The position numbers and the translations under genes were made by a program. From Ustilago trichophora (taxonomy: Eukaryota > Basidiomycota > Ustilaginomycetes > Ustilaginales > Ustilaginaceae), in NCBI GenBank assembly GCA_900323505.1, contig OOIN01000006.1:1240001-1304000 (forward strand): 64,000 bases of DNA, written 5' to 3'. The notes below the pieces were generated by a model. The model was not told the origin of the DNA. It searched no databases and was given only the letters and a program-made list of their open reading frames with translations. This document shows positions 51,130-62,700 of the stretch, piece by piece. Positions within the stretch are counted from its first letter, which is position 1, and each line of letters begins with the position of its first letter.

Positions 51130-53548
51130 CGCTGCTCAGCCTCTCGTCACACGACATCAGCACATCTACCACCACACGAGAGCTCCTTCCTTCACACAAT
51201 AGGTGAGTCACACTCTTCCGTCATCACAGCGAGCAAAGCAGCTCCATCGCGACGAAGCTCCAACATCAGCACAGTATCGAGTCGCGACGTCCTTGATGAC
51301 CAAAACCCCGCACATTACACGCACAGTATGCACCAAAGAGTCACCTTTGCACGGGTCTCTCTTTATTCGCTCTCCGCCTCTTTTGATCTGTTGCATTGGA
51401 TCAAACCGATGGGCTGGATATGGCGAGGAAGAAGCAAGTCTAGATGCGGATTGCGTCCGTCTCCCTCATACCCGAACAGCAGCAGTGGCAGCAGTGGCAG
51501 CAGTGGCAGCAGAGATCCGACAAGCAGCTACACCAAGCCCCCCTCCATCTTCCTACATATCCCTTTGTCTAGATCAAGACCATCAACAACAAAGGGGGGA
51601 AGCGTGGGAGACGGTCACCTACAGCGAGGCGAGATCCCGTCGTCGATTGGGCAGCTTCGCCGCAACGGTAGCACCAGTCGGTGGCGTGGACCGCAACCCA
51701 GTGAGAAACAGACGGGTGCATTTATTTTTTTTCGGAAACGAAAGAAATAATTGCTGCGGGGTTGGCCTGTGATCCGGATCTCCTTCGTCGAGATCCAGGG
51801 GAAGGGTTGACCGCTCGCCGAGTCAGAGCCGTGTGCGTGTTTGGTACCCAAAAATCGTCTTTCCCGCGTCTTTCTTTGAAGCATTGGATTCAAGCGCCGG
51901 CCCTTGTGATGAGGACGGTCTGGATTGATGATCATGAAATCGTTTGGAAAGCCTGCTTTTGTGCACTGAACCCGACTCCGCCCGAACTCGACTTACGACC
52001 GTCATTGAAGAAAGTAGACCACGACCCGATCCGACACAGTGACAAGTGTGGTGACGATGTATGACGACTTTCGACCCACTTTTCAAGGACATGGACCGAT
52101 TGAAGAATAGTGTTAAGGCGAGCGACAACGGCAAGGCGTTTCCCTCCAACAGTCGGCTGTTCTGGCTCGGACCCTCCTACCACATCGAATGAAAGGTCGA
52201 CTTGGAGAGCCTGGGGCCGACTGTTGAAGGGATCCCTTTTTTGCTTCGACTGGCCTGATCAACCTCCATCCCGACTGGCGTGCACTCCTTCGATCTTTGT
52301 GCAGATCCGATCTACGACCCTCCCTTTCTAGCATTCCGCGTCAAAACACCTGAACGACTGCCGTGTGCTCGGGTGCGAAAAACGGGGCCGCTGTTATAAA
52401 CCACGCGCGAGCTTCTATTCAACCCCCTTCTGGACTCAGCAATCCCAGTCTGCAGCGACAATGGAATGCGTCTCTTGGACTCTCATCCTTTCAAGGATCG
52501 GAGAGCTCTCGGCTTTAAAGCCAGCCTCTCTTTTGCGCCTTTTCGGCGATGGGATGTTCAGAGACGTCGTCGCCCCACGTTGTTGTTGGTGATTACGCCC
52601 GTAAAGCGGCGATGTTTTCTCTCTCTTGTGGGCGTCCAGGATCCCGGATTTTCCGCCGACGTTTGGATGTTTTTCCCCTCATGTGAAGACCGACTCTTCT
52701 CTTCTCTACGACTGCTCTCTCGACCCCGACTTATTAAAGATGATCTTTATTTCTCACCGACTGCCCGAACCAGTACTTTGCTCTGGCGACCCAACGTTGG
52801 GGCAAATTTCCTTTTGCCTTTATGGGTGACTGCCGTCTTATCCTTTTCCAGAGGATAAGGGAATAGGCAATTAGAAAGACCTATTGCTCCCTACTTGGTC
52901 GTCTTGTCTTGTCTTTGTCTCTCTGCTTCTTCCGCCGTACTGCTGCTGCTGTTTCGCTCTGCTTTTTTGTCCAAGACCGATTTGTTTCGAGTTAAGGGCT
53001 CAGAGAGGAGACGAAGCGAACCGCCAGACCTTTTCTTCTTCATATTCGGAACAAGGCAGATCCTCCCTCAATGCACGGAGCGGTGGAGAGAGAAGGAGCT
53101 ACTGACGCATCACAAGCTGCTAGAGAACAAATCATTTTTTGGGCTCGTTGCGCAACTTTTCATTACAGAACAGAGATCTGAGACGTCCCAACACACACTC
53201 GATGCTATGCTCTTGTTCAGCTGAGCAATTCGGGGGGAAGAAACGCCGCGCTATGCTGTGATGGAGGGGAAAATTGACTCCTCGTCATATCTCGGCGAGT
53301 TATACTAACGCCTCTCGACGCTTTGACAACTTTTTGCAACAGAGTATCTAAAGCATACTACATCTTCTCTACTTTAGTCACACACTTTGCATCTGTACTT
53401 TTAATCAATCAATCCACGATTGGAATTCATGATTATTTCTACCACGAGCATCTGCCCTTGGTAATGCATCGCGAATTCACACACCTGAGCAGGAACTAGA
53501 GTCTGATACTATCATCGATCCATGTGTCATTGATCAAAATCCAACAAA
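51130..53548. other. Long gene-free tract, possible LTR remnant
   Basis: 2.4 kb between the convergent RRM-like and SLU7 genes, unusually long for a 3'-3' interval. No sustained coding frame is found. Features: (GCAGTG)n-type trinucleotide repeats near 51480-51515, a TATAAA at 52395-52400 followed by a pyrimidine-rich stretch, and TGGCGACCCAACGTTGGGGC at 52785-52804, which resembles an LTR-retrotransposon primer-binding site. No protease or reverse transcriptase motif was seen. Confidence 0.45.
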
Positions 53549-55624
53549 CTACGACATGAGATGTTGATCTTCTTCATCCCTATATCCGGCCATAGGATCT
53601 TGACTAATCCCATTTGTTCCACTGTCCCTATTGACCAATCTATACGCTTCCAACTGTTCCTCCGTAACGTCAACACCACTATCTCCCTTCGTACGATTCA
53701 CTTTAGCATTGATCATCTCGGCATCTTTGAGCCAATCCGGTAGAGATTCGTACTTCTTACGTTTCTCTGCGTCAAGTTTCGCCGCCAAAACAGGATCTCG
53801 TTTCGCCTTCTCCTCCAATATCGCCGCTTGGAGAGCGGTACGATCGAGACGCGAGTCAACATCGCCGGCGCCGAGGTCTTTACGTGATGTATAGCCACGT
53901 TGGGATGAATGCGTGGGTGTCTTGGATCGATGACGTCTGCGATGGATTCGAGAGTTATGACGCGAAGAGGAGCGATGATGACGATCTTTTCGGCGAATGG
54001 CTGAGTCAGAATCAGAATCGGAAGCCGAAGAGGTGTAGCTGGATCGGGAGCTGGAGCGAGATTGAGAACGAGAACGTGAGGAGCGAATTGGTGATCGGGA
54101 GCGTCCTCGTTTGCGTTTGCCTTCTTTCACCGATTCCTTGTCCTTTTCCTTTTCCTTCTGCTTGCTCTTCTCTCCAGAACCAGATCCACTCACAGCAGCA
54201 GCTGAACCAGCAAAACTCGCCATAGCCGCTTCAATCCCAGCAGCCCCCGTGCAGTAACTGTTCCAAACCGTCGACCTACAGCATCCATACCCCCACTGAG
54301 CCCCCACCAAATCATACCAACTACCCCAAACCTGTGTATGGTTATTCTCTAGCACCCCTTCCTCCCACTTACTCTTTGGCACCACCTTCTCCAGTCCTTT
54401 CACAACTTTGCCCGCCTGGTTATACTCGACGTACTGCTCGGTTTGACCCGTCAACAACTCCTTGGGAAGAGCATCAAAGTGTTCGGCACCACCGTACTTG
54501 TCGAGAATGCTGTCCTTGTTGGATTCGCGAAGCTTTTCTTTGCGCTCTTGGAACTCTCGATACTGCCGCTCGTTTGCGGTGGGGTTGGCTTGAAGGTTGA
54601 GATCGTTTCCTCGCGCTTCTGCTTGCCAGGAGAAGAGTTGGAGATTGGCAAGCGCTCCGGAATCGGAACCTTGGGCACGGGCAAAATTGTCGCCGGCATA
54701 CTCGGCATCCTCGGGGCGGATGTTGGGGTTGGGCGCCTCGCGCATGGTGCGCGTCTTGGGGTCGTAGTAGGCAGAGTTGACATCGAGATTGTAGAGATAC
54801 TTGGCTCGGTCTTCGCGAATACGCAGATTGCGGATGGTCATACGTTTGTCCGTGTCGACTTTCTGTCCAACGGCATCGGCTTTGTCTGCGTACTTGTCTT
54901 CGTCGGAATCGTCACTGTCGGAGGAGCTAAAGTCGAGCCCATCGTCGCCGTCGGCTTTGGAGGATGACTTTTGCGACTTTTGAGCGAGACGCTTTGCATG
55001 CTTGAGATCGGAAGAGGTGGCATTATCGATCTGTTCCTCCTTCAAGCGGCGACGCTCTTCTTCAATCGCTTCAAACTCTTCAATGACCTTTTTGTGCTCC
55101 GACGGGTCGTACCCATTCCATCTGTCTCGCTTGGCTGCGTAGTCGAGCCCTTGAATGTCTTCTACAATGTGATCGCCAGCGAGGGTCTTACCGAGCTTCT
55201 TGGCCCCCTTTTTGCGGGGTCGTTCGAGACAGTCTTTGGTTTTGTGAGACATGGAGCCGCAATTTTCGCAAGCACCCTTGCGGAACTTTTTGGCGACCGG
55301 TGCCGGGGCTGACGAAGAAGAAGAAGAGGTGCCACGGTGGTACCAATCGTTCATGCCTGCTTTGACCGCATTGGGATCGACAGGCTTCTTCTGGTGCTTG
55401 AGCGAGCGCGAGCCAGTATCCATGTACCAGGGCGCCTGAGCCATGTAGGAGGGTACGTGAGGGTTGATGATGTTGCCATCTTCGTCGAGTTCTGCGGGAG
55501 CACGACCGGCTTTTCGGTCTTCTTCGAGGTCTTTTTGGCGTCGAAACTCGGCTCGGGAGAGTTTGCCTGGAGGAGGTGCGCCACCACCAGCAGCGGCTGA
55601 AGAGTACGATGCCGAGGCTGCCAT
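53549..55624 (-). CDS. SLU7: Pre-mRNA splicing factor Slu7
   Basis: Intronless, 691 aa, from MAASASYSSAAAGGGAPPPG. A conserved N-terminal block (KLSRAEFRRQKDLEEDRKAG, then MAQAPWYMDTGSRSLKHQKK) precedes the CCHC knuckle CENCGSMSHKTKDC (residues 119-132), then DIQGLDYAAKRDRWNGYDP and the signature MTIRNLRIREDRAKYLYNLD, YYDPKTRTMREAP and KEKLRESNKDSILDKYGGAE. Slu7 acts with Prp18 in the second catalytic step, helping 3' splice-site choice. The C-terminal quarter is an added Ser/Arg-rich region. The end (residues about 600-691) continues with DVDSRLDRTALQAAILEEKA and KYESLPDWLKDAEMINAKVN. Confidence 0.93.
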   Translation of the reverse strand: MAASASYSSAAAGGGAPPPGKLSRAEFRRQKDLEEDRKAGRAPAELDEDGNIINPHVPSYMAQAPWYMDTGSRSLKHQKKPVDPNAVKAGMNDWYHRGTSSSSSSAPAPVAKKFRKGACENCGSMSHKTKDCLERPRKKGAKKLGKTLAGDHIVEDIQGLDYAAKRDRWNGYDPSEHKKVIEEFEAIEEERRRLKEEQIDNATSSDLKHAKRLAQKSQKSSSKADGDDGLDFSSSDSDDSDEDKYADKADAVGQKVDTDKRMTIRNLRIREDRAKYLYNLDVNSAYYDPKTRTMREAPNPNIRPEDAEYAGDNFARAQGSDSGALANLQLFSWQAEARGNDLNLQANPTANERQYREFQERKEKLRESNKDSILDKYGGAEHFDALPKELLTGQTEQYVEYNQAGKVVKGLEKVVPKSKWEEGVLENNHTQVWGSWYDLVGAQWGYGCCRSTVWNSYCTGAAGIEAAMASFAGSAAAVSGSGSGEKSKQKEKEKDKESVKEGKRKRGRSRSPIRSSRSRSQSRSSSRSSYTSSASDSDSDSAIRRKDRHHRSSSRHNSRIHRRRHRSKTPTHSSQRGYTSRKDLGAGDVDSRLDRTALQAAILEEKAKRDPVLAAKLDAEKRKKYESLPDWLKDAEMINAKVNRTKGDSGVDVTEEQLEAYRLVNRDSGTNGISQDPMAGYRDEEDQHLMS

Positions 55625-56164
55625 CTTTGTGTGTGAGTGACCTCGTGATGGTGTTGGAGTGGATGGAGAAGAGAGAGGGAAGGAGAGATGTCGGATGCCA
55701 CTTTGTACTCATATGCAGCAAGGGTTCGCCTAAAAATGCTCCACCTTGGGAATTTTCGTCGTTGATTGTGGAAGTTTATCGCTCTAACATCTTGAGTCAA
55801 AATTTGCATTCCCGTGATCCGGGAGAACGCCCTCAGTGTTTGGTGAGCAATTTCAAAAGGCGCAGTTGGACGGTCACACTGGAAATCCAACCTTGGCCCC
55901 ACCTCCACGCTTCTTTAGCATCTCCTTCTCATCACGGAAGTTGCTCTCTCTTTCTCTACCTATTCTCTCTCTCTCCCTCTCTTTGCACCATCTATCCAGC
56001 ATCACAAGGCCGTTCTCTGCTACAGTACGTCCAGCTCAAATCAGCACAACAGCGACGCTGACTTCAGGACACATCGCACGGAACAGCATCAACGACGACA
56101 AGAAATACACAAACGACATCCACCCCCCAAATGACCTGCCTCTAAGCACATACCGCGACACATC
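55625..56164. promoter_or_regulatory. Divergent intergenic region, SLU7 / BUR1
   Basis: 540 bp between divergent starts, containing CTCTCTCTCTCCCTCTC-type pyrimidine stretches near 55965-55985. Both genes act in mRNA production, so shared control is possible but inferred. Confidence 0.4.
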
Positions 56165-59100
56165 ATGCCGCCCCCGCCACCCGAGCAAGAGTCTCCTGGA
56201 GGCTTTCGCATAGCAGGCATCGCCGCGAGTCGCGCTGCATCTACCTTCAACTCTTCTGTTGCGCCGTCCCCTGCACCAGCGGCCACAAGAGAGGACAAAG
56301 CACCCGTCAAGCTGGACAGAGATAGGCACGGTGTCCATCGATTGCCTGCGAAACCCGTTACGCAATCGAGAGCTGGAGAAGGACAGGGTCAGTCACGGCC
56401 ATGGTCACAGCGCCCAAATGCACCACAGCAGCAGCGGAGTGGTAGCTCCAGTGCCGGGGCAACAGCAGCAGCAGCAGCAGCAACAACAACGTCGTACACC
56501 GATGATGACGAGGAGGAAGAAGGAGCAATCGATGACAATCCTACTCCAGTCTCAAATCCCGGCTTCCGCCCACCACCGCCAAAGACTCCACCACATCCTC
56601 CGACAATGAACGATGCTCGCCGTCCATCCGGTGGTCACCATCACATCGATAGGGATCGTCATGGCAACTCACGCAGCGATGACTACAAGTCGTACCAGCC
56701 ACAGTCGCCTCCAAAACCGAAAACACAGGCAACTTCTTCCTCTTCTCAAGCGCAGGCGAGTCATCTGCGAAGCCCGTCACCCCTTCCAGCGGCTCGCCGC
56801 AGCAGCAGAGAGATTGACAACGGCCCACGCCCACCTTCAGATCAGTGGCACCATCGTCCACCCTCGGATCGCAGCGATCACGACATCTATCGTCCGGGTG
56901 GCAACGGTGCTGGTGCCTCGTCTCGAAGCCACCACCGAGCCGCAGACGATCGCTATGCTCAACAAAGCGGAAGGGACTGGGACCTGGGCAAAGAAGGAGT
57001 GCCCGTGCCTGCTAAAGGCAGGTGGGACAACGACAGACGTAATGAAAGAGACTGGGGTCAGGGCGCTGATCGACGGTCAGACCGCGCTGATCGGGATAGA
57101 CCGTGGGAGCAAGGTCGATACCCGCAGCCTCGAGGACAGCAGCGTGACAGGCAGAACGACAGAAACGGTCGGGACAGGGAACTCTCACCGCCAACCGCTG
57201 GTCGAGAGCTGCAACCGTTTGCACGCTGGTCACCGGATATTGCGTCCAACGGAAACGGCGAGACATTCGCACCACGACCTCCCTCGAGAATGGGTAGAAC
57301 CGAACCAGCTCCACTTCTCTCACGAGATCATCCCTCTTCGTCCGTACCGAATCGTGATGGTGGAGAGTCGACACACAAACGGCCCCGGTCCCCTGGGAGC
57401 GGACGTCGCTCTCCACCTGCAGGCCTGCTCAAGCGTAAAGCCAACTTCAACGCCGTCGTCCCGCCTGCACTCGCATCTGCCGAGAAGGAAGGTCTCGCAG
57501 CGTTCGAAAACGTTGCACCAGGTGCGCCCATTCCACCCAGAATCAACACGCTCGAATCGCCCGTCATGCCATCCAATACTGGCTCTGCCGCCGCTGCTAC
57601 CGCCGCTGCTACTGCTACTGCGCTACCTGGCAGTCATCCAGGATCAACACTTCCCGCAGCAGCATCTTCTACCGCCGCCACCCCGGCAGCGGCCATCCCT
57701 GCAGACGCCAACTTTACCATCACCTGCGATGCTCTCGACGACACCTCTGTGCCCTCGGTCCGACTCTCGTGCCTCCCTCGTAAGCTCCCTCACGCTCCTG
57801 CACTTTCCGGTCGAGAGCGTCGCAAAGCTCGCGGCGCACCAGTGCCACTCAATCAGCGCAAGTTCGTCGGCTGTTCGTCCCTCGACGACTACGAGATCTC
57901 GATCAAGCTCGGCCAAGGTACGTTTGGAGAAGTGTTGAAAGGTCGCCAAATCCTTACTGGCACCCAGGTTGCGTTGAAGAAAGTAACGATTCACGACGCC
58001 AAAGATGGTCTCCCCATCACAGCTTTGCGCGAGATCAAGCTGTTGAAGAAGCTCAAGCACCCGAGCATCGTTCCTGTCATCGATATGGCCTATCGACCCT
58101 CCGGTGAGCGAGGCAAGCTAGGCGATGTCTACATGGTCGAACCTTACATGGACCACGATCTCAACGGGATGCTCGAGAATCCCTCCATCCGACTCGAGAA
58201 TAGCCAGATCAAACTCTACATGAAGCAGTTGCTCGAAGGAACGCTTTATCTACACAAGAACCGGATCCTCCATCGAGACATGAAAGCGGCCAACCTTCTG
58301 ATCAACAACAAAGGTCAGCTTCAGATTGCCGATTTTGGTCTTGCTCGACCCTACCGCGATCCCGGTCAGAGTTGGACGGGAAAAGGTTGGACAGGTGGTA
58401 CTCACAGATACACCAACATGGTCGTAACCCGTTGGTATAGGCCACCCGAGCTATTGGCGGGCGAGAAAAAGTATGGACCTCCCATCGATATGTGGGGGAT
58501 CGGATGTATCCTGGCAGAGATGGTGATGGGCAAACCGTTGTTCAAAGGTACTTCGGAGATCAATCAGCTCGAGCTTATCGCTCAGCTGTGCGGAAGTCCG
58601 AACGAGACCTCATTCCCGGGGTGGTCGAGTTTGCCAGGGGTCAAAGATGCCGATCCGACGGGGAGACCGGATCCGCATCCAGAGATTCCGGGTCAGCACG
58701 AATTCGGTACTTACACAAGAAAGGTCAAGGAACGATTCCGAACGCTGTACGATGCAGGTCCGCACTGTGCAGACTTGATCGATAAGTTGTTGGTACTCGA
58801 TCCGAAGAAGAGGTTGACGGCGCAACAGGCACTGGAGCATGAATGGTTTTGGACGAAACCGTTCCCTGCTGATCCAGCGAGTCTGCCGAAGTACGAACAC
58901 AGTAAAGAGATTGATAGGGCTAGGAGGGAGTGGAAGCCTGCTCCTGCGGCGGCGGCGGCTGCGGTTGCGCCAGGGCAAGGCGTGGTGGGGCCGGGTGGAG
59001 GGGTGATGGGCGGTCCTATCCGACCTCAGCAACAGCAGCCACCACAGCAGCAGCAGCAACAACAACAAGCGATGGGAATGGGTTACATGCATCCTGGTCC

Positions 59101-59527
59101 CCCTCAACAGCAACAACCACGACCATATCCCTCGAGAGCCCCATATGCTCCTCCACAGCAATCAAACGGCATCGCTCCGATGGGAATGCAACAGTCCGAC
59201 GGATGGGGCGACCCACCAGGATCGCTCAACTATGGCCAATCGGGTCGCCCCAGCATGGCCTACCCGGGACCCCGACCGTTCCCCCCTCCCAACCATGCCG
59301 GTGGAGAAGGTGGTGGGGGTGGAAGACACCCCTTCCCCGGTCAACAAGGACAGCCTCAAGGTCACGGAGGAGGAGGAAGCAGATTCCCCCATCCAGGCAG
59401 CGGCCGACCATTCCCGCAACCACCTCCACCGCATCAACATCAACCCCAACATCAACACGGGATGCAGCGACATGGACTTCCACCCAAACCACGCTCTGGG
59501 AATCCGCAGAATCCCTACTCGATGTAG
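56165..59527 (+). CDS. BUR1: Bur1/CDK9-type cyclin-dependent kinase with long disordered N-terminus
   Basis: Intronless, 1120 aa. Residues 1 to about 570 are Arg/Ser/Gln/Pro-rich. The kinase domain starts near 575 with IKLGQGTFGEV, catalytic lysine in QVALKKVTIHD, the hallmark PITALREIKLL (near 616; PITALRE is the CDK9 name motif), ILHRDMKAANLL (near 702), IADFGLARPY and a T-loop GGTHRYTNMVVTRWYRPPEL (near 744). The domain ends near 905 with ALEHEWFWTKPFPADPAS. A Gln/Pro/Gly-rich tail follows. Bur1/CDK9 with its cyclin phosphorylates Spt5 and the RNA polymerase II CTD to promote elongation. The kinase motifs are complete. Both low-complexity extensions are far longer than in animal CDK9. Confidence 0.92.
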   Translation: MPPPPPEQESPGGFRIAGIAASRAASTFNSSVAPSPAPAATREDKAPVKLDRDRHGVHRLPAKPVTQSRAGEGQGQSRPWSQRPNAPQQQRSGSSSAGATAAAAAATTTSYTDDDEEEEGAIDDNPTPVSNPGFRPPPPKTPPHPPTMNDARRPSGGHHHIDRDRHGNSRSDDYKSYQPQSPPKPKTQATSSSSQAQASHLRSPSPLPAARRSSREIDNGPRPPSDQWHHRPPSDRSDHDIYRPGGNGAGASSRSHHRAADDRYAQQSGRDWDLGKEGVPVPAKGRWDNDRRNERDWGQGADRRSDRADRDRPWEQGRYPQPRGQQRDRQNDRNGRDRELSPPTAGRELQPFARWSPDIASNGNGETFAPRPPSRMGRTEPAPLLSRDHPSSSVPNRDGGESTHKRPRSPGSGRRSPPAGLLKRKANFNAVVPPALASAEKEGLAAFENVAPGAPIPPRINTLESPVMPSNTGSAAAATAAATATALPGSHPGSTLPAAASSTAATPAAAIPADANFTITCDALDDTSVPSVRLSCLPRKLPHAPALSGRERRKARGAPVPLNQRKFVGCSSLDDYEISIKLGQGTFGEVLKGRQILTGTQVALKKVTIHDAKDGLPITALREIKLLKKLKHPSIVPVIDMAYRPSGERGKLGDVYMVEPYMDHDLNGMLENPSIRLENSQIKLYMKQLLEGTLYLHKNRILHRDMKAANLLINNKGQLQIADFGLARPYRDPGQSWTGKGWTGGTHRYTNMVVTRWYRPPELLAGEKKYGPPIDMWGIGCILAEMVMGKPLFKGTSEINQLELIAQLCGSPNETSFPGWSSLPGVKDADPTGRPDPHPEIPGQHEFGTYTRKVKERFRTLYDAGPHCADLIDKLLVLDPKKRLTAQQALEHEWFWTKPFPADPASLPKYEHSKEIDRARREWKPAPAAAAAAVAPGQGVVGPGGGVMGGPIRPQQQQPPQQQQQQQQAMGMGYMHPGPPQQQQPRPYPSRAPYAPPQQSNGIAPMGMQQSDGWGDPPGSLNYGQSGRPSMAYPGPRPFPPPNHAGGEGGGGGRHPFPGQQGQPQGHGGGGSRFPHPGSGRPFPQPPPPHQHQPQHQHGMQRHGLPPKPRSGNPQNPYSM

Positions 59528-59789
59528 CGTGTTCCTCGTTGAACGCAATGCAACCACTTTGCCGCTTGGAGGAGCAAGTTCGTAGACTGGCTTACGAAGC
59601 GTAATTGAGGTTCAGGATCCTTTGCGTGGGCCTCTTACGGAGCAAGTTCCAAGGAGAAACGAATGTATTGCAGAGAAAAGACGGAAGGAAAGCAGTATCA
59701 AAGCGACTGTAGACCAAGCGAGAGTGAGCGTTATCAACGAATGTAAAGAACAGCAAAGCTCGTCACAACCAGGAGGAATTGCGCTCTTT

Positions 59790-62700
59790 TTAAGAGTCGC
59801 CAAAAGTGCCAGAATCCACCGAAACCCCACCATCCGCATCAAGAGCCTCAGCACCGTCGGGCATAACATCCGCACCCGCTGCTGAGCGATCGAAGCGGAT
59901 CGGAATAGAAATCATGGTTCGATGTTGAACTGAATCCATCTCCTTCTCCTTTTTCTGCATGTATTCTTCTTCAAGTTGAGGTTGAGTCATCGCCCTTGGT
60001 CTGCTACTACTGATTGGCGTTGGAGGCTGAGCAACGATGGATGGAACGCCGTTATCGCGTGCCAAGATGGTTCTTGCTTCCGAACGTAGTTCTGCGCCTG
60101 GTAGTCTGAGCAGTCCATCTGCTGTTTCGTCCAACCCTCCTCTTGTCGTTGTGGATGGTGTAGGATACTGTTGAAGTTGCGCGATGGTGGGTAAGGAAGC
60201 TCTTCTGACGACGACTTGGACCAATTCGTGATCCGATGAAGAAGAAGAACGCTGCTGTTGTTGCAGAGGGATGAATTCGCCATGTGCGCCAATCTGTCCT
60301 CGAAACTGCTGTCGAAGTCTTTGACGACGTCGTTTCGACGCTTCTCCCATCCCCATCGAGCCACCTTGAGGATCGGAGTGTTGCAATTCTTCTTCGGTCT
60401 CATACTCTCGCATCTCGGCTTGTGCTTGATCTTCTTCATCGAACTCGGTATCAACCTCGTACGGGTGCGGTTGCAGCGGTGGTTGAGACCGACGTGAAGG
60501 ACGAACAGGAGGTGCATCATCGAACCTTCGTTTAGCCCGAACTCTCGGCTTTGGCCTGGGTCGCAAAACATGCTGCTGATCCTCCTCATCTTGATCGTAG
60601 CCAGACCATCCGAATCCAGACTCCACCGACTCGTTCGGATGATACAGTCTCAATCCTCCTCCCGAACCAGACGCCGATAGACCGAGTGCCGAGGGTCGAT
60701 GACAGTAGAAGCCTTGAATGGGTAGAGCGTGGGAGGAGATGAGAGAGTCCAGGACCAGCTGTTTGCCTTGCTGCTGCGCCGATGCAGATATGTGCGGGGG
60801 AGACGACTCGCACGTCACATAGCACGATTCAGATCCCGAACCTGCCACGTTGCTGCTAGGCAAGCTATTGTGGACTGAGGGAGAAGTTGAGATGTTGGAA
60901 AAGTTGCGCTGCTTGGAATTGCCATCGTCTGCTTTCGCCCTTGACGACGGGGAGGAGAAAGGAGGGGAGAAGGGAGAGAACTTCAAGAGGGCTCGAAAGC
61001 CAGTGGGAGAAGGAGAAAGTCCGAGTGTGGAAAGTTGCGTTGCTGGCGAAGCCAAAGTCATCTCTCGTCGAAGCGGAGTAAACCCATTCGATCCCACATC
61101 TTCCGGAGGAGGCGTTCGAAACAACCGAATAGCCGTCACGATGGGTCCTGTGATCCTGCTCCGAATGGCACCTTCCTTCTCCATCGACTTGTTCCTTCTC
61201 CCCTTCTGATCTCTATCCTCAGAAGGCGAAGAAGCAGTAGTTGTAGAGCTCGTGGGAGGATACTGCATTGCATCACCACACAGAGTTCCTCCTGGCGACC
61301 AAGGCAGACTCGTTGCCGATGCGGCATTCTTCGACGAATACATCTCGCTCGTCACCTTGCCAGCGGCAGCCAAAAGTTCTCTCGACGACTCCTGCGGTCG
61401 CAATTCCGACCGTGGTGTCTCGGATTCCTTTTCGGCCGCCTTTTTGCGCTTGTTGCGAAGCATCCGTTTCGAAGCAGACCTGCGAGGATATCGACCTCTC
61501 TCGCGATACTTGCCCGAGTCCGAGTTGGAGTTGGAGTTGGAGTTGGGCGTGTAAAGGGAAGCCAGCATGGTTGCCAACTTGACCTGAGACGTAGGGAAGA
61601 GCAAGAACGGTGCAAAGAGGTTGACGGAATTGATGAGGTATAGCAGGGTGAAGAGGCAGGAGAAGACCATGTTAATGCGACCCACTTGCAAGCTGGCGCT
61701 CTGAGCGTCGTTCGGGTAGGTTTTGCTGTAGACGACCGTCAGATAGATCTGCAAGACAAGAACGCATTGACGAGTTGTCAGCAACTACCGATTGGAAAAG
61801 AGGCGACAAAAGGGAGATGGACAAGTGGAGACTTACAGAGGTAGATCCGAACGCAAAGCACTGCAACATGACAGCAGCATGATCGATGATGCAATTGAAG
61901 AGAAATTTGCAGACGGCAACATAGCCTTCGCTCGTGGCCAAATCTTCGTGCAAGGCGTTGACGGCCCATGGGATAGGTTGGGAATCTACGCGGGTTCGAG
62001 GTCCTAGGTCGAGTCTCGTGCGATGGGTTGAGGATGAGGTTGGGGAAGATGGACGTTCATCGTCTTCGTCGTCGTGGTGTGCTGGGAAGGAGAGTTTGGA
62101 ATCTGCCGAAGTGGTTTTTCGATCTTGCTGTCCATTCGGCAGGGAAGTGGGAGGTTGCTGTTGGAGGGTGACACTGCTGCGTCTTTCCGCAGTGCTCGAG
62201 TTGTTGAGAGGAAGCTCAGTGCGTACCTCAGCGACCGAGTAAGCAGCCGAATCCGGGGTCGACGATCTTGAATCCGTGACCCTTTCCACCGGTGGCAGGG
62301 GCAGTGGACCATTCGGAGCCGGCGTAGGAGGTGGCGTTCTCGCCGCACCCGTCCTCAAAGGCAGACTAAACCTCGCCGGTTGGGATAAGAACGTCTTCAA
62401 CACCGGATCTGTCGTCTGCGAACCCGAAGGCAAACTAAAAGGTACCGCAGTCAAAGGCCACATTGTCACCGCCGAGGTGCTCACAGCTTCTGATTTCTTA
62501 TCTTCCACCGACACCGCCGACACCATCCCAACTTGTGGAGAAGACGGAGGCAAGGGAGCATTGCGAATCTGATTCAACTCCATGGCGACTTTGCGAGAGA
62601 GTGTTACCAAAATGACCAGGTAAATGATGGCAAGCGTGATCCCACCGAGAGCGATGAGACCATGCGAGCATTGGAGCCAGATTCGTTGCCTGAGCGCTTC

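Noticed and set aside
52466..52858. A 130-codon plus-strand frame in the empty 51.1-53.5 kb tract.
   Set aside because: It has no signal peptide, no family features and no codon bias like neighbouring genes, and it overlaps the possible LTR remnant.
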